In this document: piece after piece, positions 1-8,737 of the stretch
How positions within the stretch are numbered: position 1 is the first letter of the stretch
Layout: every line of letters begins with the position of its first letter
NCBI GenBank assembly: GCA_902779125.1
Contig: CACZAC010000028.1
Span: forward strand, 1-32,107
Source: an uncultured Bacteroidales bacterium
GTDB taxonomy: Bacteria; Bacteroidota; Bacteroidia; Bacteroidales; Muribaculaceae
Length of the DNA: 32,107 nucleotides
Direction: 5' to 3'
Program-made: the position numbers and the translations under genes
Notes under the pieces: generated by a model
Seen by the model: the letters and a program-made list of their open reading frames with translations, nothing else
Told to the model about the DNA's origin: nothing
Database searches by the model: none

Positions 1-53
1 TTATCCTGTTTGCTGTAGAGGCTTGCTACTTTACCTGGTTCTTTGCCCTCTAA
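1..53 (+). CDS. Succinate dehydrogenase/fumarate reductase cytochrome b subunit, C-terminal fragment (partial)
   Basis: The third reading frame is open from the window edge to a TAA at 51-53. It encodes about 16 hydrophobic and aromatic residues (ILFAVEACYFTWFFAL), which look like the end of a membrane helix. In Bacteroidales the membrane-anchor cytochrome b gene sits directly before the flavoprotein gene. This position, 36 bp before frdA, therefore supports it being the tail of that anchor. The fragment is too short to identify on its own. The call rests mostly on gene order. Confidence 0.55.
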   Translation, partial: ILFAVEACYFTWFFAL

Positions 54-89
54 TCGCTGAGTATTAACCTTTTAAAATTTGTAACACAA

Positions 90-2090
90 ATGGAAGAAAA
101 CAAAATGAACGCTCAGCCCATCGATTCCAAGATTCCCGAGGGACCCATCGCTGAGAAGTGGACCAACTATAAGGCTCATCAAAAACTCGTCAACCCCGCC
201 AACAAGCGTAAACTCGACATCATCGTCGTGGGTACCGGTCTGGCAGGTGCGTCGGCAGCCGCCACGCTGGGCGAGATGGGCTTCAACGTGCTGAACTTCT
301 GCATCCAGGATTCTCCCCGCCGTGCTCACTCGATTGCTGCACAGGGTGGTATCAACGCAGCCAAGAACTATCAGAACGACGGTGACTCGATTTACCGCTT
401 GTTCTACGACACCGTCAAGGGTGGTGACTACCGTGCCCGCGAGGCCAACGTATATCGCCTGGCCGAGGTATCCAACAATATCATTGACCAGTGCGTGGCA
501 CAGGGTGTTCCCTTCGCCCGTGAGTATGGTGGTCTGCTCGCCAACCGTTCATTCGGTGGCGCTCAGGTAAGCCGCACGTTCTACGCCAAGGGTCAGACCG
601 GTCAGCAGTTGCTGCTCGGTGCCTACTCGAGCCTGAACCGCATGATTCATGCCGGCAAGGTGAAGAGCTACAACCGCTATGAGATGCACGACGTGGTGAT
701 TATCGACGGCCGTGCCCGTGGTATCATCGCCAAGAACCTCGTGACCGGTAAGCTCGAGCGTTTTGCTGCCCACGCTGTGGTTATCGCCACTGGTGGTTAT
801 GGCAACACCTACTTCCTGAGCACCAACGCTATGGGTTGCAACTGCTCGGCTGCCATGGCTTGCTATCGCCACGGCGCTTATTTCGCTAACCCCGCCTATG
901 TTCAGATTCACCCCACCTGTATCCCCGTTCACGGCGACAAGCAGTCCAAGCTGACGCTGATGAGTGAGTCGTTGCGTAACGACGGCCGCATCTGGGTGCC
1001 CAAGAGCATCGAGGACGCCAAGAAGCTGCAGGCAGGTCAAATCAAGGGCAGTGACATCCCTGAGGAGGAGCGCGACTACTATCTGGAGCGCCGCTATCCC
1101 GCCTTCGGTAACCTCGTTCCCCGTGACGTGGCCAGCCGCGCCGCCAAGGAGCGCTGCGACAAGGGCTTCGGCGTGAACAACACCGGCAAGGCTGTATTCC
1201 TCGACTTCAGCGAGGCCATCAACCGCCTGGGCATCGACGTGATTCGTCAGCGCTACGGCAACCTGTTCGACATGTATGAGGAAATCACCGACGTGAATCC
1301 TGGCGAGCTCGCCAACGAGATTAACGGCGTGAAGTACTACAACCCCATGATGATTTATCCCGCTATCCACTACACGATGGGCGGCATCTGGGTTGACTAT
1401 GAGTTGCAGACCAGCATCAAGGGTCTGTTCGCTATCGGTGAGTGCAACTTCAGTGACCACGGTGCAAACCGCCTGGGTGCTTCGGCACTGATGCAGGGTC
1501 TGGCTGACGGTTACTTCGTGCTGCCTTACACCATCCAGAACTACCTGAGCGACCAGATTACTGTGCCTCACTTCTCGACCGACTCACCCGAGTTTGACGC
1601 TGCTGAGAAGAAGGTTCAGGCCAACCTTGACAACCTGATGAGCATCAAGGGCAAACGCTCTGTTGACAGCATCCACAAGGAGTTGGGTAACGTGATGTGG
1701 GACTATGTGGGCATGGCCCGCACCAAGGAGAGCCTTGAGACCGCGTTGCAGAAACTCAAAGACCTGCGCAAGGAATTCGAGACCAACCTGTTCATCCCCG
1801 GCACCCAAGAGGGCATGAATATAGAGCTTGACAAGGCATTCCGCCTGCGTGACTTCATCACCATGGGTGAACTGATTGCCTATGACGCCTTGAACCGTCA
1901 CGAGAGCTGCGGTGGCCACTTCCGCGAGGAGCACCAGACCGAGGAAGGCGAGGCCAAGCGCGACGACGAGAACTTCTTCTATGTCGCCTGCTGGAAGTAC
2001 AACGGCAACGATGAGACCGCTCCCACGCTCATCAAGGAACCGCTCCACTACGAGGCCATCAAGGTCCAGACGCGTAACTATAAGTCATAA
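90..2090 (+). CDS. frdA: Fumarate reductase/succinate dehydrogenase flavoprotein subunit
   Basis: Catalytic FAD subunit of the membrane-bound quinol:fumarate reductase/succinate dehydrogenase complex, which interconverts fumarate and succinate on the cytoplasmic face. The 666-residue product has a Rossmann GTGLAG at about 48-53. HSIAAQGG near 80-87 contains the histidine that normally carries FAD covalently. QIHPT lies mid-protein, and [13 protein letters not shown] is in the C-terminal part of the FAD domain. The long form with an extended N-terminus is typical of Bacteroidetes. The start at 90 gives MEENKM; an in-frame ATG at 105 is almost as good. A 28-bp gap separates it from frdB, so the two belong to one operon with the cytochrome b gene upstream. 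In these anaerobes the enzyme mainly reduces fumarate, though sdhA would be an equally valid name. Confidence 0.96.
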   Translation: MEENKMNAQPIDSKIPEGPIAEKWTNYKAHQKLVNPANKRKLDIIVVGTGLAGASAAATLGEMGFNVLNFCIQDSPRRAHSIAAQGGINAAKNYQNDGDSIYRLFYDTVKGGDYRAREANVYRLAEVSNNIIDQCVAQGVPFAREYGGLLANRSFGGAQVSRTFYAKGQTGQQLLLGAYSSLNRMIHAGKVKSYNRYEMHDVVIIDGRARGIIAKNLVTGKLERFAAHAVVIATGGYGNTYFLSTNAMGCNCSAAMACYRHGAYFANPAYVQIHPTCIPVHGDKQSKLTLMSESLRNDGRIWVPKSIEDAKKLQAGQIKGSDIPEEERDYYLERRYPAFGNLVPRDVASRAAKERCDKGFGVNNTGKAVFLDFSEAINRLGIDVIRQRYGNLFDMYEEITDVNPGELANEINGVKYYNPMMIYPAIHYTMGGIWVDYELQTSIKGLFAIGECNFSDHGANRLGASALMQGLADGYFVLPYTIQNYLSDQITVPHFSTDSPEFDAAEKKVQANLDNLMSIKGKRSVDSIHKELGNVMWDYVGMARTKESLETALQKLKDLRKEFETNLFIPGTQEGMNIELDKAFRLRDFITMGELIAYDALNRHESCGGHFREEHQTEEGEAKRDDENFFYVACWKYNGNDETAPTLIKEPLHYEAIKVQTRNYKS

Positions 2091-2118
2091 TCAACCACAT
2101 TAAAATTCATCGAATACA

Positions 2119-2874
2119 ATGGATACAAGTATAAGCTTCAAACTTAAGGTTTGGCGTCAGGCCAACGCTCACGCCGAGGGCCGCTTTGAGACCTACGAGA
2201 TGCGCGACATCCCCACCGACACCTCCTTCCTCGAGATGATGGACATCCTCAATGAGCAGCTCATCGAGAAGGGCGAGGAACCTGTCACCTTTGACCACGA
2301 CTGCCGCGAGGGTATCTGCGGTATGTGCTCGCTCTATGTTAACGGTCACCCCCACGGTCCCGCTACGGGTGCTACTACCTGCCAGCTCTACATGCGCCGC
2401 TTCAAGGATGGTGATACCATCACCGTTGAGCCCTGGCGCTCGGCTGCATTCCCCGTAATCAAGGACTTGATGGTTAACCGCAACGCTTTTGACCAGATTC
2501 AGCAGGCTGGTGGTTACGTGAGCTTCCAGACTGGCGGTGCCCAGGATGCCAACGCCATCCCCATCAGCAAGGAGGCCGCCGACGAGGCTATGGACAGCGC
2601 TACCTGCATCGGCTGCGGTGCCTGTGTCGCTGCTTGCAAGAACGGTTCGGCCATGCTGTTCCTCAGCGCCAAGGTCAGCCAGTTTGCTCTGCTGCCCCAG
2701 GGACGTGCCGAGGCAAAGCGCCGCGTGAAGGCCATGCTCGCTAAGATGGACGAACTGGGCTTCGGTAACTGCACCAACACCGGTGCCTGTGCCGCCGAGT
2801 GCCCCAAGAACATCAAGCTGAGCAATATCGCCCGCTTGAACCGCGAGTTCATCTGCGCTAAGTGCAGCGATTGA
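2119..2874 (+). CDS. frdB: Fumarate reductase/succinate dehydrogenase iron-sulfur subunit
   Basis: Electron-transfer subunit linking the flavoprotein to the membrane cytochrome b. The 251-residue protein shows a plant-type 2Fe-2S site in its N-terminal half (C62, C67, C70, C88 in CREGICGMC and TTC). C163, C166, C169 and C173 ([11 protein letters not shown]) are followed by C218, C224 and C228 ([12 protein letters not shown]). Together these supply the 4Fe-4S and 3Fe-4S clusters. All expected cysteines are present and the length is normal for the family. It follows frdA closely and is the last gene of the operon, with a strong hairpin just downstream. The direction of catalysis in vivo, fumarate reduction rather than succinate oxidation, is inferred from the anaerobic lineage. 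Confidence 0.96.
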   Translation: MDTSISFKLKVWRQANAHAEGRFETYEMRDIPTDTSFLEMMDILNEQLIEKGEEPVTFDHDCREGICGMCSLYVNGHPHGPATGATTCQLYMRRFKDGDTITVEPWRSAAFPVIKDLMVNRNAFDQIQQAGGYVSFQTGGAQDANAIPISKEAADEAMDSATCIGCGACVAACKNGSAMLFLSAKVSQFALLPQGRAEAKRRVKAMLAKMDELGFGNCTNTGACAAECPKNIKLSNIARLNREFICAKCSD

Positions 2875-2907
2875 TAACAGGGACAATTTAATTCCCGGAC
2901 TTAAACA

Positions 2908-2945
2908 AACCGTGCCGCATGACCTTTACAGTCAGCGGCACGGTT
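2908..2945. terminator. Bidirectional hairpin terminator between convergent frdB and the DUF4834-like gene
   Basis: An 11-bp perfect inverted repeat (AACCGTGCCGC at 2908-2918 against GCGGCACGGTT at 2935-2945) is extended by an inner TGAC/GTCA pair around a 7-nt loop. A T/A-rich stretch follows. It lies between the stop of frdB and the stop of the opposing gene, so it can serve both strands. Confidence 0.8.
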
Positions 2946-2968
2946 ATTTATAGAGTTGTGTCTATTAG

Positions 2969-3292
2969 TTAGATGTCTTCAAACTCGGCGTCGGTAATCT
3001 GTTCTTCAATGACAGTGCGGGTCTCCTCGGCTTTGACGGTTTCCTCGATAACGGTTTCCTGGACTTCTTCAAAGTCGGCATACTCACCCTCGTTGCTGGT
3101 GAAAATCTTTCGTTCACCGGTCTCGGTGTATTCTTCATTATTGTCACGGCGCGGGCGTTCGTGCTGTTGGCGGCCGCGGAATGACTCATTGACACGGCGT
3201 TTCAAGTTCTGCATGTAAAGCCATCCCCGTATCAGGGGCAACCCCACGAGCATGAACAGGATAACCAGAATGAACAACAGAAATGTTCCCAT
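2969..3292 (-). CDS. DUF4834-like small membrane protein
   Basis: A 107-residue protein with one strongly hydrophobic N-terminal helix (residues about 4-25), a short basic stretch (about 30-48) and an acidic, Glu/Thr-rich C-terminal tail without obvious domains. Its ATG directly abuts the pssA stop (TAAATG on the minus strand), so it is translated as the third gene of the psd-pssA operon. From memory, a small protein of this design (DUF4834) is often found after pssA in Bacteroidales. I make the family assignment from architecture and position, not an alignment. Its role is unknown. A link to phospholipid synthesis or the membrane is inferred only from the operon. Confidence 0.8.
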   Translation of the reverse strand: MGTFLLFILVILFMLVGLPLIRGWLYMQNLKRRVNESFRGRQQHERPRRDNNEEYTETGERKIFTSNEGEYADFEEVQETVIEETVKAEETRTVIEEQITDAEFEDI

Positions 3293-3991
3293 TTATTTCT
3301 CTCTTTTAATAATTGACAGCAACACATAGAGCATAATGGCAGCGGCCAGACCGGGCAGCCCCGTCAGCACGATGAGTGCAACTGTAGCCACTACCTGCAA
3401 ATATTGTGCCCAATTCTCCTTGAGCGATGACAGATTGTGCATTTTCAACGAGAACATGCGCAGGTTGCACACCATCAGCAATGCCAACGCCACAATGAGC
3501 AGAACCACTATCCACAGGGGGATGGGATGCATCACATACCACGCCGTGAAACCAATCCAGAAGATGGCATTGGCGGGAATGGGCAATCCGGTGAAGGTTG
3601 TTGCCTGGTTGGTATCAACGTTGAAGCGTGCCAGGCGTAATGCGCCGAAGACGGGTATCAGCAGGGCAATCAGTGCCCAATGGCCCGCTCCGTGCCCCAG
3701 CATCATATTATAAAGCACTAAGGAAGGTGCCAGACCGAAACTCACGAGATCGGCGAGAGAGTCCAGTTCCTTGCCGATGCCGCTCACGGCATTCAGCAGT
3801 CGTGCCACGAGCCCGTCAAGAAAATCGGCGACAGCCGATAGGGCTATGAGTATGTATGCCCACTCATATCCCTTGAGACCAGTGCTGCACATCGGATCAT
3901 AGCAGTGAAATGCCACGATGCATGCCATACAGCCAAACAACAGGTTCAGCGATGTGATGGCATTGGGTATATTGTTGCGAATCGCATTCAT
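3293..3991 (-). CDS. pssA: CDP-diacylglycerol--serine O-phosphatidyltransferase
   Basis: Makes phosphatidylserine from CDP-diacylglycerol and serine at the inner membrane, the step before decarboxylation to phosphatidylethanolamine. The 232-residue protein contains the complete CDP-alcohol phosphotransferase signature DG(x2)AR(x8)G(x3)D(x3)D, with D59, G60, A63, R64, G73, D77 and D81. Several membrane helices surround it. The motif identifies the superfamily. Serine as substrate is inferred from pssA-type length and from psd immediately upstream (32-bp gap). The stop codon abuts the start of the DUF4834-like gene. Confidence 0.95.
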   Translation of the reverse strand: MNAIRNNIPNAITSLNLLFGCMACIVAFHCYDPMCSTGLKGYEWAYILIALSAVADFLDGLVARLLNAVSGIGKELDSLADLVSFGLAPSLVLYNMMLGHGAGHWALIALLIPVFGALRLARFNVDTNQATTFTGLPIPANAIFWIGFTAWYVMHPIPLWIVVLLIVALALLMVCNLRMFSLKMHNLSSLKENWAQYLQVVATVALIVLTGLPGLAAAIMLYVLLSIIKREK

Positions 3992-4023
3992 ACTAGATTC
4001 TCTTTTGTTTTCGGTGTTTTAGC

Positions 4024-4701
4024 CTATTTATTCTTCAGTCTTGCCACCAGTGTTTCACCGCCCCATGTGCGGTCACCCAACTTGACCTTGATTTCGGTGT
4101 CAAGGGGCAGGAAAATGTCCACTCTCGAACCGAACTTGATGAATCCGATGAAATCGTTGACATCGACTGATTCTCCTTGTTCTACGTAGGTCACGATGCG
4201 GCGGGCGACGGCCCCTGCAATCTGACGCACAAGGATGTCCTCGCCTGTAGCACTGCGGATGACAATCGACGACCGTTCGTTGTCGCTGCTCGACTTGGGC
4301 AGGTTGGCAGCGAGGAAGCGTCCCGAGTGATGCTTGACATAGGTGACATCGCCCTTGACGGGCACCCAGTTGGCATGAACATTGAATACGGTCATGAACA
4401 CAGACACCTGAATAACGTTGCGATGCAGATACTCGTCCTCATAGACCTCTTCCAGTGCCACTACCGTGCCGTCAACACTTGATACCACGGCCGTGCCATC
4501 ACTGTTGTCGCCCTTGAAGTGACGACGGGGAAGCCTGAAGAAGTTGAGTACCAGCAGGAACAGGATTGCCATGAGCGCAATCAGGCACCAGGCTACAGGT
4601 TTGTAGTCAAAGAACCAATAGGCCAACGCACCACTGGCTACGATGATCAGGAACAGGATAAGCAGTATGTTCTCACCCTCGTGATGGATTTTAACTTTCA
4701 T
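4024..4701 (-). CDS. psd: Phosphatidylserine decarboxylase proenzyme (short type)
   Basis: Decarboxylates phosphatidylserine to phosphatidylethanolamine, using a pyruvoyl group made by self-cleavage. The 225-residue protein has two N-terminal membrane helices (about 12-30 and 37-54) and FMTVFNVHANWVP near 102-114, which includes the family's conserved histidine. The cleavage site is G191-S192 in KFGSRVDIF. The GSR context matches short, archaeal-like Psd enzymes rather than the LGST motif of E. coli. It heads the psd-pssA-DUF4834 operon. A -7 promoter motif lies 28 bp upstream of its ATG. Confidence 0.95.
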   Translation of the reverse strand: MKVKIHHEGENILLILFLIIVASGALAYWFFDYKPVAWCLIALMAILFLLVLNFFRLPRRHFKGDNSDGTAVVSSVDGTVVALEEVYEDEYLHRNVIQVSVFMTVFNVHANWVPVKGDVTYVKHHSGRFLAANLPKSSSDNERSSIVIRSATGEDILVRQIAGAVARRIVTYVEQGESVDVNDFIGFIKFGSRVDIFLPLDTEIKVKLGDRTWGGETLVARLKNK

Positions 4702-4728
4702 TGTTGCGGTTAAAAATCATTTAACTTG

Positions 4729-4736
4729 CAAAGATA
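4729..4736 (-). promoter_or_regulatory. -7 promoter element for psd operon
   Basis: On the minus strand this reads TATCTTTG, an exact match to the Bacteroidetes TAnnTTTG -7 box, preceded by an A/T-rich spacer. No clear TTTG -33 box stands 19-21 bp upstream. The start site would fall about 20 bp before the psd ATG. The rest of this 278-bp gap (4702-4979) holds a TATTTTTG box for the rightward gene and an imperfect dyad at 4818-4837 (ATACTCT / AGAGTGTAT). I see no gene in it. Confidence 0.65.
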
Positions 4737-4905
4737 TAAAAAGTTTTTGGTTTTTACCTTTTTTGAATTTCAGTTTTTGCTTTTTGTACGGTATTAGGAT
4801 AGATTTGGCTCTTTTTGATACTCTTTATAGAGTGTATGGCGCGTGGCTGCCCTCATTGTAAAAACTGCAACCTTGCAAAAAATGACCTCGTGAAGATATC
4901 GGTTG

Positions 4906-4913
4906 TATTTTTG
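4906..4913 (+). promoter_or_regulatory. -7 promoter element for the VWA gene
   Basis: TATTTTTG matches the TAnnTTTG box, 66 bp upstream of the ATG at 4980. A well-spaced -33 box is not evident. Together with the opposite -7 box at 4729-4736 it makes this gap a divergent promoter region. Confidence 0.55.
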
Positions 4914-4979
4914 CAGTGTTAATGGGGAATACCCCAAAAGCATTACTTAATTATTCACCAATTCAAAAACTATAGAAAG

Positions 4980-5660
4980 ATGAAAACACCACTGACTGTT
5001 TACAATGTGATTATCCTTGACAAGAGCGGTTCCATGAGCAGTATCGCCCGTCAAGCAGTTGATGGAGTCAACGAGACCATCGGCTCTATCAGGAGTGCCC
5101 AGGAAAAGAATCCCGACCAGCAACACAAGGTCACACTCGTCGCCTTCTGCGGCTGTGAATTGAAGACTATCTATGACAACACCCTGGTAGCCGAGGTGCG
5201 TACCCTCACCGACAAGGACTACCGTCCGTGTTGCATGACGCCGCTGTATGACGCCATTGGCATCACCATCAGCCGCGTCCATGACCTCAAGAGCAATGAC
5301 CCGGAGTCATTGGCGCTGGTGACCGTCATCACCGATGGCTATGAGAACGCTTCTCATGAGTTCACCCAATCGGCCATCCGCGCGCTCATCGAGAGCTACA
5401 AGGAGCAAGGCTGGCAGTTCACCTACATCGGCGCCGACCACGATGTGGAGTCGGTATCCTTCTCGTTGAGCATTGACCACCACCTGCAGTTCGACAAGAC
5501 CGAAGTAGGCACCAAGGTCATGTTTGCCAAGGAGCGTAAGGCGCGCAACCGCTGGATGGGAAAAGTACAGGAGTTGAGACAATGTTGTAATGAATCATTG
5601 GCATCGCCAATGGCAAAGAAGGGTCTCAAAGACCTCAACAAAGAGGAGTATTTTGAATAG
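4980..5660 (+). CDS. VWA domain protein (MIDAS-containing)
   Basis: A 226-residue protein that is essentially one von Willebrand factor A domain. The metal-ion-dependent adhesion site is complete: DKSGS (D14, S16, S18), T87 in CCMTPLYDA and D119 in VITDG. There is no signal peptide or membrane helix, so it is probably cytoplasmic. Stand-alone bacterial VWA proteins of this kind occur with stress-response (TerY-like) systems, chelatases or AAA ATPases, but none of those partners is adjacent. The next gene (5763-6887) is in the same direction but lies beyond a terminator. The C-terminus is basic and has no recognised domain. The domain call is firm; the function is unknown. Confidence 0.88.
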   Translation: MKTPLTVYNVIILDKSGSMSSIARQAVDGVNETIGSIRSAQEKNPDQQHKVTLVAFCGCELKTIYDNTLVAEVRTLTDKDYRPCCMTPLYDAIGITISRVHDLKSNDPESLALVTVITDGYENASHEFTQSAIRALIESYKEQGWQFTYIGADHDVESVSFSLSIDHHLQFDKTEVGTKVMFAKERKARNRWMGKVQELRQCCNESLASPMAKKGLKDLNKEEYFE

Positions 5661-5682
5661 TATTAATGCCTGAAATGCCATT

Positions 5683-5712
5683 AGCCGCTACACAGTCGGG
5701 TAGCGGCTTTTT
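5683..5712 (+). terminator. Rho-independent terminator after the VWA gene
   Basis: AGCCGCTAC (5683-5691) pairs with GTAGCGGCT (5700-5708) around an 8-nt loop and runs straight into TTTTT. A further outer pairing (TGCCA 5676-5680 with TGGCA 5712-5716) is possible. Confidence 0.85.
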
Positions 5713-5762
5713 GGCATGATTTTTGCCGTAATTTTTTATATTAACCTATCCTGTCAATCATT

Positions 5763-6887
5763 ATGGAACAGCCTATCGCCCAAAACCTGAAATATGGTGT
5801 CATCTACGTCTTTTATAATCCCGTGCGCAATGAAAAAGTGCGCACAGGAAGGTCACTCATCGAGAAAACCGCCTATCCGTTTATAATCCAATGGTCTGAA
5901 GATTTGGAGATGGATACCGGTGACACGATGCTTGTTGCACGACGCTTCAATGTGGGAAATATCGGTCAGAGTGCTACGGTGACCCTGCGACTGAGTGACA
6001 GCAATCCGCATGGAGTGCAGTTTGATGCACTGCACAAGTTCCGCGACAAGTTGTTCGATGTGAGTGGCACGGACTACGGCAATATCTTCATTGATGAGGA
6101 TAGTTTCGTGCCTGATTACATGAGCTGTACCGATGACCTGTTGACCTGCAGTGATGCTGACCTTCCCATGCCGATGGCGGCACCCGAAGATCACACCCGT
6201 GTTGAGCTGCAAAAGAAGAAACGCCGTAAAAATATCTTCGGGGGGTTGGTGAGCGAAACGCATGCCTGTCGCAATCTGATAAAAGAGTATTCCGAGCCCG
6301 ACTTGCTCGACGATGAACAACAAGAGATTAAGCGCATCGAACGGGAGAGGCGTCAGGAATTGGAACAGATTAGGCGTGCCATCATCAACTATATAGCCCA
6401 GTACCATGAGGACCCCCAGGAGTTGATGGCTGAGCTGATGCGTGGCAAGGTGGTGGTGGGTAAGCCGGGGCGCCTGCTGGTCAATGGAAACTTGAAGATT
6501 GTGTTGCCCGAATTGGACGAGATGGAAATCAAAATGCCTGCCATGTGCCGCACGCTCTACATCCTGTTTATGAAATACAGCAAACAGGGTGGGGGTATTG
6601 TCTTGAAGAACATCGATGAGTACCGTGACGAGATTCTTGATATATATGGCCTGGTGAAACCCGGTGCCAACGAGTCGCGGGTGCGAACCACAGTCGATAA
6701 CCTGTGCGACCCCTTGAGCGACTCTCTCAACCAGATGATTTCAAGGATTAACCGTTGTGTCAAGAATGTAATCACCGACAAGGCATCGGCAAAGCATTAC
6801 ATCATTGCTGGCACCAAAGGCGGAGCCTATGGTATCGATCTGAATGCCGCCCACATGGAACTGCCCCGAGCCGTTACAGGTGAGTGA
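5763..6887 (+). CDS. Hypothetical protein with possible C-terminal winged-helix domain
   Basis: I do not recognise this 374-residue protein by name. Residues about 1-135 look like a compact globular domain. A basic patch (KKKRRK) lies near 160. Residues about 185-230 are charged, with a helical run (QQEIKRIERERRQELEQI) that could form a coiled coil. The C-terminal part (about 255-365, MPAMCRTLYILFMKYSK to KGGAYGIDL) resembles a helix-rich, winged-helix-like module that I associate with uncharacterised Bacteroidetes proteins; that resemblance is inference. There are no membrane segments. It starts 102 bp after the VWA gene, beyond its terminator, and is itself followed by a terminator, so it is probably a separate unit. 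Confidence 0.8.
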   Translation: MEQPIAQNLKYGVIYVFYNPVRNEKVRTGRSLIEKTAYPFIIQWSEDLEMDTGDTMLVARRFNVGNIGQSATVTLRLSDSNPHGVQFDALHKFRDKLFDVSGTDYGNIFIDEDSFVPDYMSCTDDLLTCSDADLPMPMAAPEDHTRVELQKKKRRKNIFGGLVSETHACRNLIKEYSEPDLLDDEQQEIKRIERERRQELEQIRRAIINYIAQYHEDPQELMAELMRGKVVVGKPGRLLVNGNLKIVLPELDEMEIKMPAMCRTLYILFMKYSKQGGGIVLKNIDEYRDEILDIYGLVKPGANESRVRTTVDNLCDPLSDSLNQMISRINRCVKNVITDKASAKHYIIAGTKGGAYGIDLNAAHMELPRAVTGE

Positions 6888-6942
6888 TATTCATTGCTGG
6901 TAATTGCCAATGAAGAGACACTGAAATACAGTTTTTGCTTAA

Positions 6943-6969
6943 GGCCCATTTTTTTTAGGAAAATGGGCC
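6943..6969 (+). terminator. Rho-independent terminator after the 374-aa gene
   Basis: GGCCCATTTT (6943-6952) and AAAATGGGCC (6960-6969) form a 10-bp perfect stem with a short T-rich loop. A T-rich run follows. The downstream promoter begins almost at the foot of the stem. Confidence 0.8.
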
Positions 6970-6997
6970 ATTGTTTTAACTAAAATAGATACCTTTG
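6970..6997 (+). promoter_or_regulatory. Promoter for the zinc-ribbon protein gene
   Basis: ATTG (6970-6973) is followed by TACCTTTG (6990-6997). The -7 box is a perfect TAnnTTTG. The 16-bp spacing is shorter than usual, so the -33 box is doubtful. The predicted leader is about 110 nt and contains a palindromic TGATGCATCA flanked by short complementary arms, which could fold. Confidence 0.6.
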
Positions 6998-7113
6998 TAG
7001 GTTGAAAACTTGTGCCAGCCGAAGGCCATGATGCATCATCAATGGCTGAGGCGCCGCCAAGTTTATTCAAAACAGATGAAGTTTAACCATTGGTAAAAAA
7101 ATAGACTACGATT

Positions 7114-8583
7114 ATGAGATGTCAACATTGCGGACACGAGGTTCCCGAGGGTTCAGTATTTTGTAACCGTTGCGGCTACCGCATGAGTAACGACATGGCT
7201 TGCCCCCATTGCGGCAAGCAGATTCCCGCTACGTCGGTTTTCTGCCCCAGTTGTGGCAGAGCAGTTAAGGATGAGGTGAAGCCGACAGCAGCTACTACTA
7301 CCACAACCACGACCGACGCTCCCCGTCAAGGCATGACCTACAACGAGCAGCGCCGCGCTGCGGAAAATCAGGCTCAGCGCCCGGCAAATGCATGGCAGCA
7401 GCCCAAGCCCGTCGAGGTGGAGGAAGAAGAGGAAGACGACGACAACTATGGCGGACGTTCCAACTTTAACCGCAACCTGATTATCGGTATCGTGCTGGCG
7501 GTAATCGCTATTGGTTTGCTGAGCCTGTTGCGCCACTGCAACAGCCAGGAGAATGACCGTCTCGAGGCCCGTGGTGACAGCCTAGCGCTGGCTGCCGACA
7601 ACAGTCAGGACCCGCTGGCGGTGTTCAGTGCCGAGTTGAGCCGTAACAATATGACCGACGACAAGGCCTATGTCGGCTGTGCAGTGAAGTTCCACAGCAC
7701 CGACCCCGATACCCCCGAGCGCATTGTCGGTGTGACTTACAAGGACGACACCGACCGCCCCTTTGTCAAGGTCTATAACCTGAGCCATGACGGTTCCCAG
7801 TGGAAGACCGAGTTGGGACAGACCAAATACTTTGACGGCCGCATCATCAGCATGGACAATTCATCACTGATTGCCGACGCCATGAACGTGCCGCGTGCCG
7901 CCACGGTCGATGGTAAGGAATGCCTCTATTTTGCCTTCCTCAACCACCTCAAGGGTGCCGGTGAGGGCAACAATGGTCGCGTGACCTTGTGTCTGTATGA
8001 CGTGGAGGCCAAAAAACTCACCACCTTGACCTATGATGGTACCATCCGATCCCGAACCGATGGCCGACAGTATGTTTACAGCCGTGGACCCCTTGAGGGC
8101 ACGGGTAGCGTTGAACGCCGATTCCTGCAACAGGAGGCTTCCAATATCGGCGCCATCCATTTGGCAACCCAGGAAGAGATAGACGCTGAGGAAGAAGCCA
8201 AGGCCAAGGAAGAAGAGGAGAAGGCTCTTGCCGGTGAGGAGAATGCCGATGCCAAGTGGGACCACGACAACGCCGAGAACATGGATAAGCTCAAGGAAGG
8301 TGAGGAAGTGAAGATGAAGCCCACCCAGTATGACAAGCCCATCATCAACATGAAGGAGATTAAGGAAAAGCTCGAGAATGACCGCTATCTGGTATTCTTG
8401 GACACTAAGGGCTCGGTAGTCGGCTTCAACAAGAGCACCCGCAAGTACTTTACCGTCTATGCCGGCAAGAATGGAGCAGCATCGGGTATCAGCTTCAGCG
8501 GCGACAACAACGTGCTCATCAAGACCAGCAACGGTTCCATCACCTATGACCTGGTGCATGACCGCGCGAAATCCGCTAACTAA
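7114..8583 (+). CDS. Double zinc-ribbon, single-pass membrane protein
   Basis: A 489-residue protein. It begins with two tandem zinc ribbons of the rubredoxin-like type: C3/C6/C17/C20 and C30/C33/C44/C47. A Thr-rich and acidic linker follows (about 55-115), then one membrane helix (about 121-139, NLIIGIVLAVIAIGLLSLL). The large C-terminal region of some 350 residues has no domain I recognise. Within it, residues about 352-405 are very rich in Glu, Lys and Ala and are probably a charged helix. With the ribbons inside the cell, the C-terminal domain would be periplasmic. This design (zinc ribbon, helix, extracytoplasmic domain) is common in bacteria, usually with unknown function. A 36-aa membrane ORF follows 13 bp later. 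Confidence 0.88.
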   Translation: MRCQHCGHEVPEGSVFCNRCGYRMSNDMACPHCGKQIPATSVFCPSCGRAVKDEVKPTAATTTTTTTDAPRQGMTYNEQRRAAENQAQRPANAWQQPKPVEVEEEEEDDDNYGGRSNFNRNLIIGIVLAVIAIGLLSLLRHCNSQENDRLEARGDSLALAADNSQDPLAVFSAELSRNNMTDDKAYVGCAVKFHSTDPDTPERIVGVTYKDDTDRPFVKVYNLSHDGSQWKTELGQTKYFDGRIISMDNSSLIADAMNVPRAATVDGKECLYFAFLNHLKGAGEGNNGRVTLCLYDVEAKKLTTLTYDGTIRSRTDGRQYVYSRGPLEGTGSVERRFLQQEASNIGAIHLATQEEIDAEEEAKAKEEEEKALAGEENADAKWDHDNAENMDKLKEGEEVKMKPTQYDKPIINMKEIKEKLENDRYLVFLDTKGSVVGFNKSTRKYFTVYAGKNGAASGISFSGDNNVLIKTSNGSITYDLVHDRAKSAN

Positions 8584-8596
8584 TTGAGCGAAAATC

Positions 8597-8707
8597 ATGA
8601 CTCCCGAGCGACGTTATTACTTTTGGTTCTTTTTCAAGTTGAACATCATCATTGTGGGCTTGCTGGCCCTGTTATGGTGGCTCAATAACGTCTATTATGC
8701 GGGATAA
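8597..8707 (+). CDS. Small membrane protein, 36 aa
   Basis: An ATG at 8597 opens a 36-codon frame ending in TAA. The peptide starts MTPERRYYFWFFFK, continues with a hydrophobic helix (NIIIVGLLALLWWL) and ends NNVYYAG. A basic N-terminus followed by one membrane helix is a plausible small membrane protein topology. It lies 13 bp after the zinc-ribbon gene and 30 bp before the GNAT-like gene, in the same direction, and so fills an otherwise empty gap. No homology is known to me. The support is composition, start codon, topology and position only. Confidence 0.55.
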   Translation: MTPERRYYFWFFFKLNIIIVGLLALLWWLNNVYYAG

Positions 8708-8737
8708 CAATAACCACTAAACAACCAATACATCATT

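Noticed and set aside
549-1571. Long open frame on the minus strand opposite frdA (340 codons)
   Set aside because: It lies wholly inside frdA, whose motifs are complete. Strong third-position GC bias opens the antisense frame. Its product shows no family motif.
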